Shown here piece by piece: positions 39,716-50,588 of a stretch of 64,000 bases of DNA. Position 1 is the stretch's first letter. Every line of letters begins with the position of its first letter. The DNA is from Blautia schinkii DSM 10518 (lineage in GTDB: Bacteria; Bacillota; Clostridia; Lachnospirales; Lachnospiraceae): positions 310,001 to 374,000 of the forward strand of contig JNKJ01000003.1 of assembly GCA_000702025.1 (NCBI GenBank). Direction: 5' to 3'. Under the pieces are notes generated by a model. That model saw only the letters and a program-made list of their open reading frames with translations. It had not been told where the DNA came from and made no database searches. The position numbers were made by a program, and so were the translations under genes.

Positions 39716-40456
39716 TTATGCTTCAAGCCGGAACATCAATACGGACAGAATGGCAAGGCCTGCCGTCTCTGTGCGCAGGATCCGCCGTCCCAAGGTTATG
39801 GGCTTCGCTCCCGCTGCTACTGCAGCTTCCACCTCTTTCTCATCGAATCCGCCCTCCGGACCGATAAAGATACCTACGGATTTTCCCGGATCAATTTGTG
39901 AAATAATCTCCTTTGTCTCTGTCATTCCCTTGGCAAGCTCGTAAGGAATCAGGCAGATATCAAGGCTTTTAGCAAGCTCCAGGGCCTGCGCGTAGCACAT
40001 GACCGGATGGACCTCGGGAATCAGCATCCGCTTTGACTGCTTAGCTGCGCTCGCTGCAATCTGCTGCCAGCGAGCTGCCTTTTTCTCCGCTTTTTTTTCA
40101 TCCAGCTTCACGACACAGCGCTTCGTCTCTACCGGGATTACGGCAAAAGCTCCCAGCTCCACTGCTTTCTGGATGATCAGCTCCATTTTATCTGCCTTGG
40201 GAAGCCCCTGAAACAGATAGAGCCTGCTTGGAAGCTCATATTCCGGCTCCTGTGCATAGAGTATATGCAGCAGCACTTCATCCTCGGTAAAAGCCTCGAT
40301 GGTGCAGTGATACTCTTTATTCTGATCACTGATCCACAGCTCTTCCCCCTGCCTCATACGCAGGACATTCCTGATATGGTTCACATCGCTTCCCTGGATA
40401 TGGATGCAATGCGCCTCCTCCTCAATCTGCTGCGGCTCCACAAAAAAACGCTGCAT
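39716..40456 (-). CDS. rsmE: 16S rRNA m3U1498 methyltransferase RsmE
   Basis: 246 residues, PUA-like N-terminus followed by a SPOUT knot. Motifs: HIRNVLRMRQGEELW (~27-41), IIQKAVELGAFAVIPVET (~113-130), IFIGPEGGFDEKEVE and LGRRILRTETAGL, the knot SAM site. Three bases after prmA, 19 before the desulfurase. Confidence 0.95.
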   Translation of the reverse strand: MQRFFVEPQQIEEEAHCIHIQGSDVNHIRNVLRMRQGEELWISDQNKEYHCTIEAFTEDEVLLHILYAQEPEYELPSRLYLFQGLPKADKMELIIQKAVELGAFAVIPVETKRCVVKLDEKKAEKKAARWQQIAASAAKQSKRMLIPEVHPVMCYAQALELAKSLDICLIPYELAKGMTETKEIISQIDPGKSVGIFIGPEGGFDEKEVEAAVAAGAKPITLGRRILRTETAGLAILSVLMFRLEA

Positions 40457-40459
40457 GGC

Positions 40460-41413
40460 TCAGTCCTTTCTGGCAGTGACGGACACCCACTCGCCCTGGC
40501 GGGTCACCTCCACCAGCGTAAGCCCGGCTTCCTTAACTGCCTGCACCACTACATCCTCTTTCACATCAAGAATACCTGAGGTAATATAGTAGGCACCCTT
40601 TTTCATCTGGTTCACGATCACCGGGGTGAGGGGAATCAGAACATCTGCCAGGATATTGGCGGCAACGATGTCGTATTTCTCATATCCGACCTTATCCTGT
40701 ACTTCTTTATCATCAATGATATTACCAATCATCATCTCGAAATCAGCATCGGGGATATTGTTTGCTTCTTTATTCTCAGACACTGCAGGGATTGCACAGG
40801 GATCAAGGTCTGTGCCAACCACGTGACGTGCGCCAAGCTTAAGCGCTACGATTCCCAGAATTCCGCTTCCTGTGCCCACATCCAGCAGCTGGGTGTCGGC
40901 TGTCACATATTTCTTAAGCTGGCGGATCACAAGCTGGGTGGTTTCATGCATACCGGTACCAAAGGCGGTCCCCGGATCAATGTGCAGGATCATTTTATCC
41001 TGGTCCTCAGCCTTTACCTCCTCCCAGGAGGGTACAATGAGGATGTCGTCCACATAGAACTGATGGAAATACTCTTTCCAATTATTGATCCAGTCTTTGT
41101 CCTCGGTCTGGGATTCTTCGATGGTGGCCTCACCAATGTCCATAAAGGATTTCAATTCATCGAGCGCCTGGCGTACATTCTTTAAAATGGCTTCCTTGTC
41201 CGCATCCTCCTCCAGATAGAAATTCAGATACGCAACACCGTCGTCCTCCGGTCCTTCGGGCATAATATCCACAAACATCTGTGCCTTATCCTCATCAGTG
41301 AGGGGCTGCTTGTCCTGAATTTCCACGCCCTCGATCCCCACCTCATCCAAGGTACAGATGACCATATCTTCCGCCTCTGTTTTCGTCTTAATTGTAAAAC
41401 GATTCCATCTCAT
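40460..41413 (-). CDS. prmA: Ribosomal protein L11 methyltransferase PrmA
   Basis: 317 residues with an N-terminal L11-binding alpha/beta domain (MRWNRFTIKTKTEAEDMV) and a C-terminal Rossmann methyltransferase (LLDVGTGSGILGIVALKLGA; NILADVLIPL for the NxxP-like motif). prmA-rsmE is a standard pair. Transcribed with rsmE and the desulfurase. Confidence 0.95.
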   Translation of the reverse strand: MRWNRFTIKTKTEAEDMVICTLDEVGIEGVEIQDKQPLTDEDKAQMFVDIMPEGPEDDGVAYLNFYLEEDADKEAILKNVRQALDELKSFMDIGEATIEESQTEDKDWINNWKEYFHQFYVDDILIVPSWEEVKAEDQDKMILHIDPGTAFGTGMHETTQLVIRQLKKYVTADTQLLDVGTGSGILGIVALKLGARHVVGTDLDPCAIPAVSENKEANNIPDADFEMMIGNIIDDKEVQDKVGYEKYDIVAANILADVLIPLTPVIVNQMKKGAYYITSGILDVKEDVVVQAVKEAGLTLVEVTRQGEWVSVTARKD

Positions 41414-41481
41414 AATATTCCTCCGATCCGATTCTTAGTGATTATCTATTATTACGTTTTATTATCTTTTGCTGTCTTAGC

Positions 41482-41566
41482 GTTTCTTCTGTTTTACCGT
41501 CTCTTCTGTTTTTCCGCTTCTTCTGTTTTACTGCTTCCTTTGTTTTACTGCTTCCTCTGTCATGCT
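41482..41566. repeat. 17-bp tandem repeat between prmA and the PAP2 gene
   Basis: Five copies of a GTTTCTTCTGTTTTACC-type 17-mer at 41482, 41499, 41516, 41533 and 41550. Non-coding and upstream of prmA. Confidence 0.85.
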
Positions 41567-41576
41567 TTCTAAGAAT

Positions 41577-42341
41577 TTAAACTTTCCAAACTTTCCTGTT
41601 TATTTGTCCAAAAAAGCGCTGTACACCCAGATGACGTTCGCCGCCCTGGTAAAATCTCCACGCAATCTCCACCAGCGCTACCCCGGCAATCGCATCCACA
41701 ATATAGTGCTGCTTGAGCACCTGGGTGGACACAATGATCAGCACTGCAAAGACCAGGGAAAAGTTCTGATACCATTTGGGAATTTCCCTGGCTCCCTTTA
41801 TAACACGCCAACTCAGCCAACTCACATAACAGTGAATGGAAGGCAGAAGATTCGAGGGGTTCTGCCCGCCATCCATGGAATAAATGAACATCAGCATTTT
41901 TTCGGAAATAGTATTTCCCGCAATGTCAGGCCTTACATTTGTGGTGGGCAGCACCATAAACACAAGGAAGCAGACCGCATGTACCGTAAGGTCTGTGGCC
42001 ACGAAGCGGTAGAAGGTATCTTTCCCCCTCTGCGCTGCCAGTATGTAATTCATTGCCCAGAAAGGGAATGCCAGCACATAAATCCAGATAAATTCCGGAA
42101 TCAGGGGCACAGCCCTGTCAAAGGCCATGGTAAAATCAAAATGGTAACGGCTCTGTGTGAAAATCGCTGAACCTGAATACACAAAGGTATTTACAAGCAG
42201 GATGGAAAAAAGCGGAATAACCGCCCACACAGGTATCAGCTTTACCACAATATCTTTTTGTGTTCTTTCTTTCTCCAATAGTATTGCCCTTCTTTCTGAT
42301 TCAAGTACGTTCCGGCGTACTTGCTGCAAGTCACGCGTCAT
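41577..42341 (-). CDS. PAP2 / inositol phosphotransferase-like membrane protein
   Basis: 254 residues with about six membrane helices. The PAP2 motifs are reduced to LLPSIHCYVSW (~168-178, conserved His) and QHYIVDAIAG (~211-220, second His with Asp), while the first Lys/Arg motif is not obvious, as in the PAP2_3 group. Likely dephosphorylates a lipid phosphate at the membrane. The start has a weak ribosome site (TAGGGC), so a later start is possible. Confidence 0.8.
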   Translation of the reverse strand: MTRDLQQVRRNVLESERRAILLEKERTQKDIVVKLIPVWAVIPLFSILLVNTFVYSGSAIFTQSRYHFDFTMAFDRAVPLIPEFIWIYVLAFPFWAMNYILAAQRGKDTFYRFVATDLTVHAVCFLVFMVLPTTNVRPDIAGNTISEKMLMFIYSMDGGQNPSNLLPSIHCYVSWLSWRVIKGAREIPKWYQNFSLVFAVLIIVSTQVLKQHYIVDAIAGVALVEIAWRFYQGGERHLGVQRFFGQINRKVWKV

Positions 42342-42367
42342 GCCCTACATAACGTCAAATCATACTA

Positions 42368-43279
42368 CTATACAAACGCAACAACCAGCGGAATGGTTAT
42401 GATTGACAGTACTGTGCTTAAGATAATCCCGCAGGACAGCACACGTCCGTCTCCGCCAACCTCCTCCACACGCATCAGAGGCAGGTTCGCCACCGGCACA
42501 CAGGCCATCAGCACAATAACACCGTAAACCATGGCATCGTGGATAAAAAGCCGAAGCAGGAGACTGATTCCAATGGGCAGAAGCAGAAAACGCAGTGCGA
42601 TAAACAGATACATTTTTCCATTTGTAAATATTTCGGCAAGGTTTGTGCGGGCCAGAGAGATGCCGATGACTACCATTGCCAGAAAAGTGGTCGTATCCGC
42701 TATGTGATTTACTGTACTGCTAAATACCACAGGTATCGTGGGCTGCCAGAAAAACAGGATGATCGTAAGCAGGATTGAGATATTTCCCACGTTTAAAAAA
42801 CTCTTCCAATGAAACCTTCCATTCTCTTTGTCTGCCAGTCGGATGCCATAAGTGTAGAAAAACAGATTGAAAAACGCGTTATTCACCGCCACGTAAATAA
42901 GCGCTTGACTCCCCAACACCGCGGAAACAAGAGGAATACCAATAAAGCCGGTGTTCCCGAATAAACACATCATTGCATAATGATTCTTCCACATTTCCCC
43001 CACCTTTAAACAACGGGGCAGGATAAAAGAGGCGGCAAGCAGAATTCCATAGAGCACCACACACCCCAGCACTGCCAGCACAAGCTTGTCATTTGTCACC
43101 TGAGGGTCGCGGTCAAAGGAGCTGCGGATTAAAATTGCGGGATTACACACATTGACTACCAGAGCAGAAATTCCCTTGGATACCTCTGCCCCCACAATTC
43201 CCCTTTTGTAAACTATGCAGCCTGTGATAATCAGCAGGAAAATGATCACCATCTGCTGAAAAACAATCCCTGTACTCAT
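42368..43279 (-). CDS. AEC-family (auxin efflux carrier-like) transporter
   Basis: 303 residues, about ten helices in two inverted halves. GNTGFIGIPLVSAVLGSQAL (~107-126) is the conserved AEC motif. Exports or exchanges an unknown organic anion. AAAGGAG precedes ATG. Separated from the HPt gene by a strong terminator. Confidence 0.9.
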   Translation of the reverse strand: MSTGIVFQQMVIIFLLIITGCIVYKRGIVGAEVSKGISALVVNVCNPAILIRSSFDRDPQVTNDKLVLAVLGCVVLYGILLAASFILPRCLKVGEMWKNHYAMMCLFGNTGFIGIPLVSAVLGSQALIYVAVNNAFFNLFFYTYGIRLADKENGRFHWKSFLNVGNISILLTIILFFWQPTIPVVFSSTVNHIADTTTFLAMVVIGISLARTNLAEIFTNGKMYLFIALRFLLLPIGISLLLRLFIHDAMVYGVIVLMACVPVANLPLMRVEEVGGDGRVLSCGIILSTVLSIITIPLVVAFV

Positions 43280-43326
43280 CTGTTTTCTCCTTTGTCTGTG
43301 CCGCTATCCATAAATATACACGAAGC

Positions 43327-43366
43327 ACCAAAAAAAGAAAAGAGGTTAGTCCCTCTTTTCCTAAAA
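43327..43366 (-). terminator. Terminator of the heat-shock/HPt operon
   Basis: GAAAAGAGG / CCTCTTTTC stem (43337-43345, 43352-43360) with a 6-base loop, followed on the minus strand by CTTTTTTT. About 46 bases beyond the HPt stop. Confidence 0.85.
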
Positions 43367-43411
43367 AATCCTCGTATTTGGGCAGTCAGTGTACGCCGTC
43401 TGTCCCGGACC

Positions 43412-43762
43412 TCAGTCCAGCATGGTGAGACATTTGATAATATTGTCATATACCTCTTTATCTCTGGCAAAACAGTCGTCTATTTTACTGTAATCGCCTG
43501 CTCTGACAGCGTCCACAATCTCTTGGTTTATATGAAACAAACTCTGGAATCCCAGATTCCCCGCAACACCCTTTAATGTATGTGCGGAACGCTCCATCAT
43601 TGGATAATCCTTATCCGCTACCGCTTGGGAAAGCTCCTGGAAGGAAGGGTCCTCCGCAAATTTCTTCAAGAATTTCACCAACATCGGCTCCATGTTTGCA
43701 AACCGCTCCAAAGTCCCCCGCAGATCCATTTCTGTTTTCTCAGAAAACTCTTGTAATGTCAT
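43412..43762 (-). CDS. HPt-domain protein
   Basis: 116 residues from ATG 43762 (AAGGAGTATAGGA upstream). Four-helix HPt fold with the phosphorylatable H61 in MMERSAHTLKGVAGNLGF. No receiver or kinase domain, so it must accept phosphate from an unlinked hybrid kinase. It follows dnaJ after a terminator-like palindrome. No partner kinase is in the window. Confidence 0.88.
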   Translation of the reverse strand: MTLQEFSEKTEMDLRGTLERFANMEPMLVKFLKKFAEDPSFQELSQAVADKDYPMMERSAHTLKGVAGNLGFQSLFHINQEIVDAVRAGDYSKIDDCFARDKEVYDNIIKCLTMLD

Positions 43763-43836
43763 TCCTATACTCCTTATCCTATCCTGATATCCATACAATA
43801 CGCTATCCGCCGGTAATTGTCAAGCAGTACCGGAAA

Positions 43837-43863
43837 AGGCTCCGGGAAAATTTCCCGAAGCCT
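43837..43863 (-). terminator. Hairpin between dnaJ and the HPt gene
   Basis: AGGCTCCGGGAAA-A-TTTCCCGAAGCCT is a palindrome with one mismatch followed by TTTTCC on the minus strand, six bases beyond the dnaJ stop. Probably a partial terminator of the heat-shock operon. Confidence 0.75.
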
Positions 43864-43869
43864 GGTGAA

Positions 43870-45054
43870 TTATTCTTCAAAGGTTTCTTTTAATTTATCC
43901 ATGAAGCTTTTCTTCTTTTTTTCTGTCTTTTCTGTAGATTCTGTCTTTGCTGCGGATGGACGGTTTCCGCATGCTTCGTCGAATTTTCGCAGCGCTTCCT
44001 TGGCTTCCTCGTTAAGATTGGTAGGTACTTGCACTACCAATGTTACGTAATGGTCGCCGCGGACATTTTTGTTCCGCAGAGACGGAATACCCTTTCCTTT
44101 TAAGCGGATCCTGGTATCGGTCTGGGTACCCGGCTTCACTTCATAGGAAACCTCTCCGTCCACTGTGCTGATGCGTACTTCACCGCCAAGCGCAGCCTGC
44201 GCATACGTAATCGGCGCTGTGGAGAAAATATTCATATCCTGTCTCTGGAAAATCGGGTGTCTGGCAACATTTACCTCTACCAGCAGATCACCTCTCGGGC
44301 CGCCGTTTGTACCCGGCTCGCCTTTTTCACGGATGCGGATGCTCTGTCCGTTGTCAATACCTGCAGGTACAGAAACCTGTATCTTCTTTCTGCCTGAGGT
44401 GTAGCCTGTTCCACGGCAGGAGGTACATTTTTCCTTAATCACCTTACCTGTTCCGTGGCACTCCGGACAAGTCTGGACATTACGCACCATTCCGAACATG
44501 GATTGGGAGGTATACACAATCTGTCCTTCGCCGTTACATTTCGGACAGGTGACCGGAGATGTCCCCGGCTTTGCTCCTGTTCCGTGACAACTGGTACATT
44601 CATCCTTGAGCGTGATCTCCAGTTCCTTCTCACAGCCGAATACAGCTTCCTCAAAGGTGATGTTGATGCGCGCCCGCAGATTGGCCCCTTTCATGGGACC
44701 GTTATTGGCACGCCTGCGCGCACCGCCGCCAAATAAGTCGCCGAAGATATCCCCGAAAATGTCGCCCATATCGGCGCCGCTGAAGTCAAAACCTCCGAAG
44801 CCTCCGGCACCGCCTGCGCCGCCGTTCTCAAAGGCTGCATGGCCGAACTGGTCATACTGCTTTCTCTTTTCCGGGTCGCTCAGAACAGTATATGCCTCTG
44901 TTGCTTCTTTGAATTTTACTTCCGCATCTTTATCACCCGGATTAACATCCGGGTGATATTTCTTCGCCAACTGGCGGTATGCTTTTTTTAACGCTGCGTC
45001 ATCGGCGTTTTTATCCACGCCTAAGACTTCGTAGTAATCTCTTTTATCAGCCAT
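43870..45054 (-). CDS. dnaJ: Chaperone DnaJ
   Basis: 394 residues from ATG 45054 (an upstream TTG would add two). J-domain with HPD at ~33-35 ([10 protein letters not shown]), Gly/Phe-rich linker, four CxxCxGxG zinc repeats ([32 protein letters not shown]) and C-terminal substrate domain. Ends in a Lys-rich tail. Co-chaperone of DnaK directly upstream. Confidence 0.97.
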   Translation of the reverse strand: MADKRDYYEVLGVDKNADDAALKKAYRQLAKKYHPDVNPGDKDAEVKFKEATEAYTVLSDPEKRKQYDQFGHAAFENGGAGGAGGFGGFDFSGADMGDIFGDIFGDLFGGGARRRANNGPMKGANLRARINITFEEAVFGCEKELEITLKDECTSCHGTGAKPGTSPVTCPKCNGEGQIVYTSQSMFGMVRNVQTCPECHGTGKVIKEKCTSCRGTGYTSGRKKIQVSVPAGIDNGQSIRIREKGEPGTNGGPRGDLLVEVNVARHPIFQRQDMNIFSTAPITYAQAALGGEVRISTVDGEVSYEVKPGTQTDTRIRLKGKGIPSLRNKNVRGDHYVTLVVQVPTNLNEEAKEALRKFDEACGNRPSAAKTESTEKTEKKKKSFMDKLKETFEE

Positions 45055-45086
45055 GATCAATCATTCCTATGCTTGGTCGTGTGGTA

Positions 45087-47024
<1,938 letters not shown>

Positions 47025-47030
47025 TTATAT

Positions 47031-47744
47031 TTAGTTTGCCACCTTTACCATGCTGTGGCGGACTACGAAGTCTTTGTAGGTGTAGCCCTTCTGCAGTTCT
47101 TCCACTACAATGTTTTCGCCTACGGATTCATCGTCGACGTGCATCACTGCATTGTGGAAGTTCGGATCGAATTCTTTGCCTACCGCATCGATTGGTTTCA
47201 CGCCCAGGTCGTCAAAGGTTGTCATCATCTGCTTGTAGATCATACGCATACCTTCGGCAAATGCATCACCCTCCGGTGCCTGCGCAAGACCTCTCTCGAA
47301 ATTGTCAACTACCGGAAGCATTTTCTCAACGATTTCCTTGGCTCCGATGATGTACATGCTTGCCTTTTCCTTTTCCGTACGTTTACGGAAATTATCGAAC
47401 TCGGCCATGTTTCTTTTCAGGCGGTCGGTTAACTCTTCAATCTGCTGATCCTTTTTATCTTTTTCTTTCTTCTTTTTTCCGAAAAAAGAGGTTTTTGTCT
47501 TGCCTTCTTGTTTTTCCTGCTTATCCTCTTCCTGGTTCTCTTCTTTCCGGCTTTCATCCGGATTGTCTTGTTCCTGTTTTTCCTCTGCTGAGTCTTCTTC
47601 ATTCTCCCCAGCGCCGGCATTTTCTCCGGAGCATTCCGCAGTATCGCAATTCTCTTCGTCCTGCTCCTCTGTGGCTATATCCTCTACCGGAATATCTTTT
47701 CCTTCTTCCTGCATTTCAGATGTCGTTCTATTTTCTTCTGACAC
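47031..47744 (-). CDS. grpE: Nucleotide exchange factor GrpE
   Basis: 237 residues. The first ~90 are very acidic and disordered with Glu/Gln/Lys runs (KQEQDNPDESRKEENQ), longer than usual; then the dimerising helix (ELTDRLKRNMAEFDNFRKRTEKE) and the beta-wing ending YTYKDFVVRHSMVKVAN. Second gene of the heat-shock operon, 18 bases after hrcA. Confidence 0.96.
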   Translation of the reverse strand: MSEENRTTSEMQEEGKDIPVEDIATEEQDEENCDTAECSGENAGAGENEEDSAEEKQEQDNPDESRKEENQEEDKQEKQEGKTKTSFFGKKKKEKDKKDQQIEELTDRLKRNMAEFDNFRKRTEKEKASMYIIGAKEIVEKMLPVVDNFERGLAQAPEGDAFAEGMRMIYKQMMTTFDDLGVKPIDAVGKEFDPNFHNAVMHVDDESVGENIVVEELQKGYTYKDFVVRHSMVKVAN

Positions 47745-47762
47745 GCTGCTTCTACCGCCTTT

Positions 47763-48803
47763 CTACGTTTTGTTTTTTAATGCTTCATCAAGCTGGACCT
47801 TCAATGCCTTCAGGCTGTCAACCACATTCTCATAATCCATCCTCTTGGGTCCGACGATGCCGATCGTGCCGTGCATCCCTTCTCCTAATTCATAAGTCGC
47901 TGTGACCACGCTACAGTCCTTCATAGTCTGGATTGGCATCTCATCGCCGATGTACACCTGAATTCCGGTATTCTCGGTATCTGACATCCGCTCCTTGACT
48001 AATTCGGCAAGCTGCTGTTTTTCCTCAAAGGTGGAAATCAGCTCGCTGGCCTTGCTCTTATCTGCAAGCTCCGGATATTTGAAAAAGTTGGTCGTCCCTG
48101 ATGTATATATTTCCAAATCCTCTTCATCCACATGAATGGTTGCCGCAACCGCGTCCAGCACTGTTGCCACCACACCACTGTGGATTCCCGCCTGTTCTTT
48201 CAGCCTGGCAATCATGCCCAGGTTGATGTCCTGGATGGGAATACCGTTTAGGTTGGTATTAAGAAGAAGATTTAATTTCAGGATTGTCTGGTCATCCATC
48301 TCATCATCAAGGCTGATGATCTGATTACGGACGACGTTGCCCTCGCAAACCACCACAGCTACAAGCTGCAGCTCGCTGACTCTTGAGAGCTGGATGAATT
48401 TCAGCCGGCTTCCGCTGTACTGCGGGACAGAAATCATAGCCGCGTAGTTGGTGTTGGAGGCAAGTACTTTGGCAACCTGTTTCAACACCTTTTCCATTTT
48501 GTCGGTTTTCTCTATCATCAGGTCGCGGATTTCTGCAATCTCTGCTTCCTTTTCCTGCATCAATTCGTCTACATAAAGGCGATAGCCTCTATCAGAAGGA
48601 ATCCTTCCCGCTGAGGTGTGGGGCTGGATAATGTAGCCCATTTCCGTAAGATCGGACATCTCGTTGCGGATGGTGGCGGAACTGACATTGAGGTCTGTGT
48701 ACTTGGATATGGTCCTTGATCCGACAGGCTCTCCGGTTTCCATGTATGTCTTGATGATTGCTTTCAGTATCTTCTTTTTACGCTCATCTAATACTTCATC
48801 CAT
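47763..48803 (-). CDS. hrcA: Heat-inducible transcription repressor HrcA
   Basis: 346 residues: N-terminal winged helix (KKILKAIIKTYMETGEPVGSRTISKYTDL ... VSSATIRNEMSDL), GAF-like centre and C-terminal IGIVGPKRMDYENVV. Binds the CIRCE operator at 48832-48858 upstream of its own start and needs GroE for activity in Bacillus. First gene of hrcA-grpE-dnaK-dnaJ-HPt. AAGGAGCTG precedes ATG 48803. Confidence 0.97.
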   Translation of the reverse strand: MDEVLDERKKKILKAIIKTYMETGEPVGSRTISKYTDLNVSSATIRNEMSDLTEMGYIIQPHTSAGRIPSDRGYRLYVDELMQEKEAEIAEIRDLMIEKTDKMEKVLKQVAKVLASNTNYAAMISVPQYSGSRLKFIQLSRVSELQLVAVVVCEGNVVRNQIISLDDEMDDQTILKLNLLLNTNLNGIPIQDINLGMIARLKEQAGIHSGVVATVLDAVAATIHVDEEDLEIYTSGTTNFFKYPELADKSKASELISTFEEKQQLAELVKERMSDTENTGIQVYIGDEMPIQTMKDCSVVTATYELGEGMHGTIGIVGPKRMDYENVVDSLKALKVQLDEALKNKT

Positions 48804-48831
48804 GGGGTCAGCTCCTTTCCTTTTTGTTTTG

Positions 48832-48858
48832 TTAGCACTCAGTTATAGGGAGTGCTAA
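48832..48858. promoter_or_regulatory. CIRCE operator
   Basis: TTAGCACTC-N9-GAGTGCTAA is a perfect CIRCE element, 29 bases before the hrcA start and just downstream of its promoter, so HrcA represses the whole operon. Confidence 0.97.
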
Positions 48859-48871
48859 CATCCATGAACTT

Positions 48872-48900
48872 AAGATAGCACTGTTAATTTCATTTGTCAA
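48872..48900 (-). promoter_or_regulatory. Heat-shock operon promoter
   Basis: On the minus strand TTGACA (48895-48900), 17-base spacer, TATCTT (48872-48877). The transcript would start about at the CIRCE element. Confidence 0.85.
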
Positions 48901-48969
48901 TATGATTCGGGAATTTTTTTGTGTGAAATTTTGATGATATAATGGGGGACCCCCGGAAAGTTGTTGTAC

Positions 48970-49180
48970 GGTGAGAAGGAGCAAATCGGGCGTGGAGCAG
49001 CGGCACTGGCCTTGTCAGGCATTGCTCACTTGCCTTCAACTAAGTTCTAACTGCGGCTAAGACGCTCAGGAGAGCCTTCGCGTCTAAACCTCCGTAAGAA
49101 CTGGATTTTCAGGCGCGCTTCCGCAAAATGCCTGACAAGGCCAGTGCCGCTGCACCGCGCCCGATTTGCTTCTTCTCACC
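48970..49180. repeat. 211-bp element with 54-bp inverted repeats
   Basis: Arms 48970-49023 and 49127-49180 match over 54 bases with three mismatches (start GGTGAGAAG, end CAGGCATT). The 103-base centre has its own nested stem AGACGC / GCGTCT (49060-49065, 49080-49085 region) and AGTTCT / AGAACT. A TATAAT at 48938-48943 and a GGGGGACCCCC palindrome lie just before it. It may be a miniature transposon or a structured RNA. From 49181 to 49494 there is G/T-rich sequence with a short AAGTATG / CATACTT hairpin at 49408-49431 and no gene. Confidence 0.9.
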
Positions 49181-49494
49181 TTCTTCTACGTTTTCTCCCC
49201 CTTGGTTGGAGTTTGTTGTTTTCTCAGGGAGGTTTTCTAGGTCGGTAGTTTCGGGTGGTTGGACGTTTGGGTAGAATTTTGACAGTCAGATTAAAATAAT
49301 TCATGATGACGCTTAGCAAATATAGCTAAAAAGTTTTGTTTTGTAATTTCCAGGGTTTCATTTTAGGGTGACTTGTTGTAAAATGTAAATACTTCCCAAG
49401 ATTTGTTAAGTATGTAAGTGCTATCATACTTACGTTTTGATAATAACACTATTGGTTACAAGGATGGGTTTGCTTTAAGAAAAAGAGGTTTGTA

Positions 49495-50301
49495 ATGAAA
49501 AGAAGTAGCAGAGAAAATAAAGGTTTTACCTTGATTGAATTGGTCATTGTGGTGGCTGTTCTTGCAATATTAGTAGGACTGCTTGCGCCAAGTTATACAA
49601 AATATGTAAAAAAATCGAAGGTTACAAAATGCGAGGTGCAGCGAGAAGAAATCGAAAAGGCTTATCAGATTGCTTGTATTGAGGATAGTGAATTGGCCAG
49701 CATTGTAAATACAATGGGACAAAATAACTTAGTAATTAACCGCTTGGTAGAACTAGGCTACTTTAAAAAGGAAGAAGCTATTTGTCCCGTTTACAAAGCA
49801 GATTATACCATGGTCATTACAACAGATGCTAAAAAAGGAACAACTTTAGTAGAGGTTCAATGCCCTTGTGTTAATAATTTGCTAGACTATATCGGAACTG
49901 CAAATAAAGTCTATGATCAAACATATAAGGATAAAAATTCATATAATAGACAGGATTTAATTGAAGATTTTTTTAATGAGAGGGGCAGTTTGATTGAAGT
50001 AGATAGCAAGATGAAATCAAACACATCGTTTAGCGAAAAAACTTTGTACTGGCGTCCATATACTATGAAAGATGGTAAGGTTGTACTATATGCATCTTCA
50101 GGAAATGATAAAACGCATGCTAGTTGGAAAGCATATCTTATATATGTTGATGGTAAAATTTATCAGAGTAAAGGCATAAATACAAATGGTAAGCCTGATG
50201 GTTTGCCAATGGATAGTCTTTATCAATATAGCGGCGATGAATTTGAGAAATGGCTTGCAAATGATTCCAAAGGTCAAAGGTTTGAACTAGTTAAAAACTA
50301 A
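49495..50301 (+). CDS. Orphan type IV prepilin-like protein
   Basis: 268 residues. K-G-F-T-L-I-E-L at residues 9-16 is the class III prepilin signal, cut after Gly10 and methylated on Phe; the hydrophobic helix (VIVVAVLAILVGLLA) and YTKYVKKSK follow as in pseudopilins. The rest (KCEVQREEIEKAYQIACIED ...) is an unknown globular domain with several cysteines (CPVY, CPC). No prepilin peptidase, assembly ATPase or platform gene is adjacent. A/T-rich composition suggests foreign origin. After the stop (50302-50576) there is a weak CCTGC / GCAGG hairpin and no supported gene. Confidence 0.88.
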   Translation: MKRSSRENKGFTLIELVIVVAVLAILVGLLAPSYTKYVKKSKVTKCEVQREEIEKAYQIACIEDSELASIVNTMGQNNLVINRLVELGYFKKEEAICPVYKADYTMVITTDAKKGTTLVEVQCPCVNNLLDYIGTANKVYDQTYKDKNSYNRQDLIEDFFNERGSLIEVDSKMKSNTSFSEKTLYWRPYTMKDGKVVLYASSGNDKTHASWKAYLIYVDGKIYQSKGINTNGKPDGLPMDSLYQYSGDEFEKWLANDSKGQRFELVKN

Positions 50302-50568
50302 TTTTATGAGGAAAAGGATAGTCATGATTATCGTCTTCGCCACCCTTCGGGCTTGTGTATACATGGCGACTTATATAACTTTTTCCTTTAATTTGAGTTG
50401 CATTCATACTATACCTTTTTTATTTATATTAGTAAAAACTCCTTTACACAGTATACGGTTAGCTAACCAACATTCTTATAACATTGAAGTTTTTTGCTGA
50501 AAGTTAATGCTGTCTGAGGACACACCTGCATAGCAGGCGATTTATTTTTATTGCCGACACAGTAAAAC

Positions 50569-50588
50569 GGGAGAGCTTACGCCCTCCC
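50569..50588 (-). terminator. Terminator overlapping the stop of the fusion gene
   Basis: Minus-strand stem GGGAGGGC-GTAA-GCTCTCCC (one G-U pair) followed by GTTTTAC; the TAA stop codon of the gene lies in the loop. Confidence 0.75.

Noticed and set aside
50306-50500. 64-codon frame after the prepilin gene
   Set aside because: The start looks like a signal peptide (MRKRIVMIIVFATL) but the rest is not protein-like and there is no ribosome site; at most a decayed gene start.
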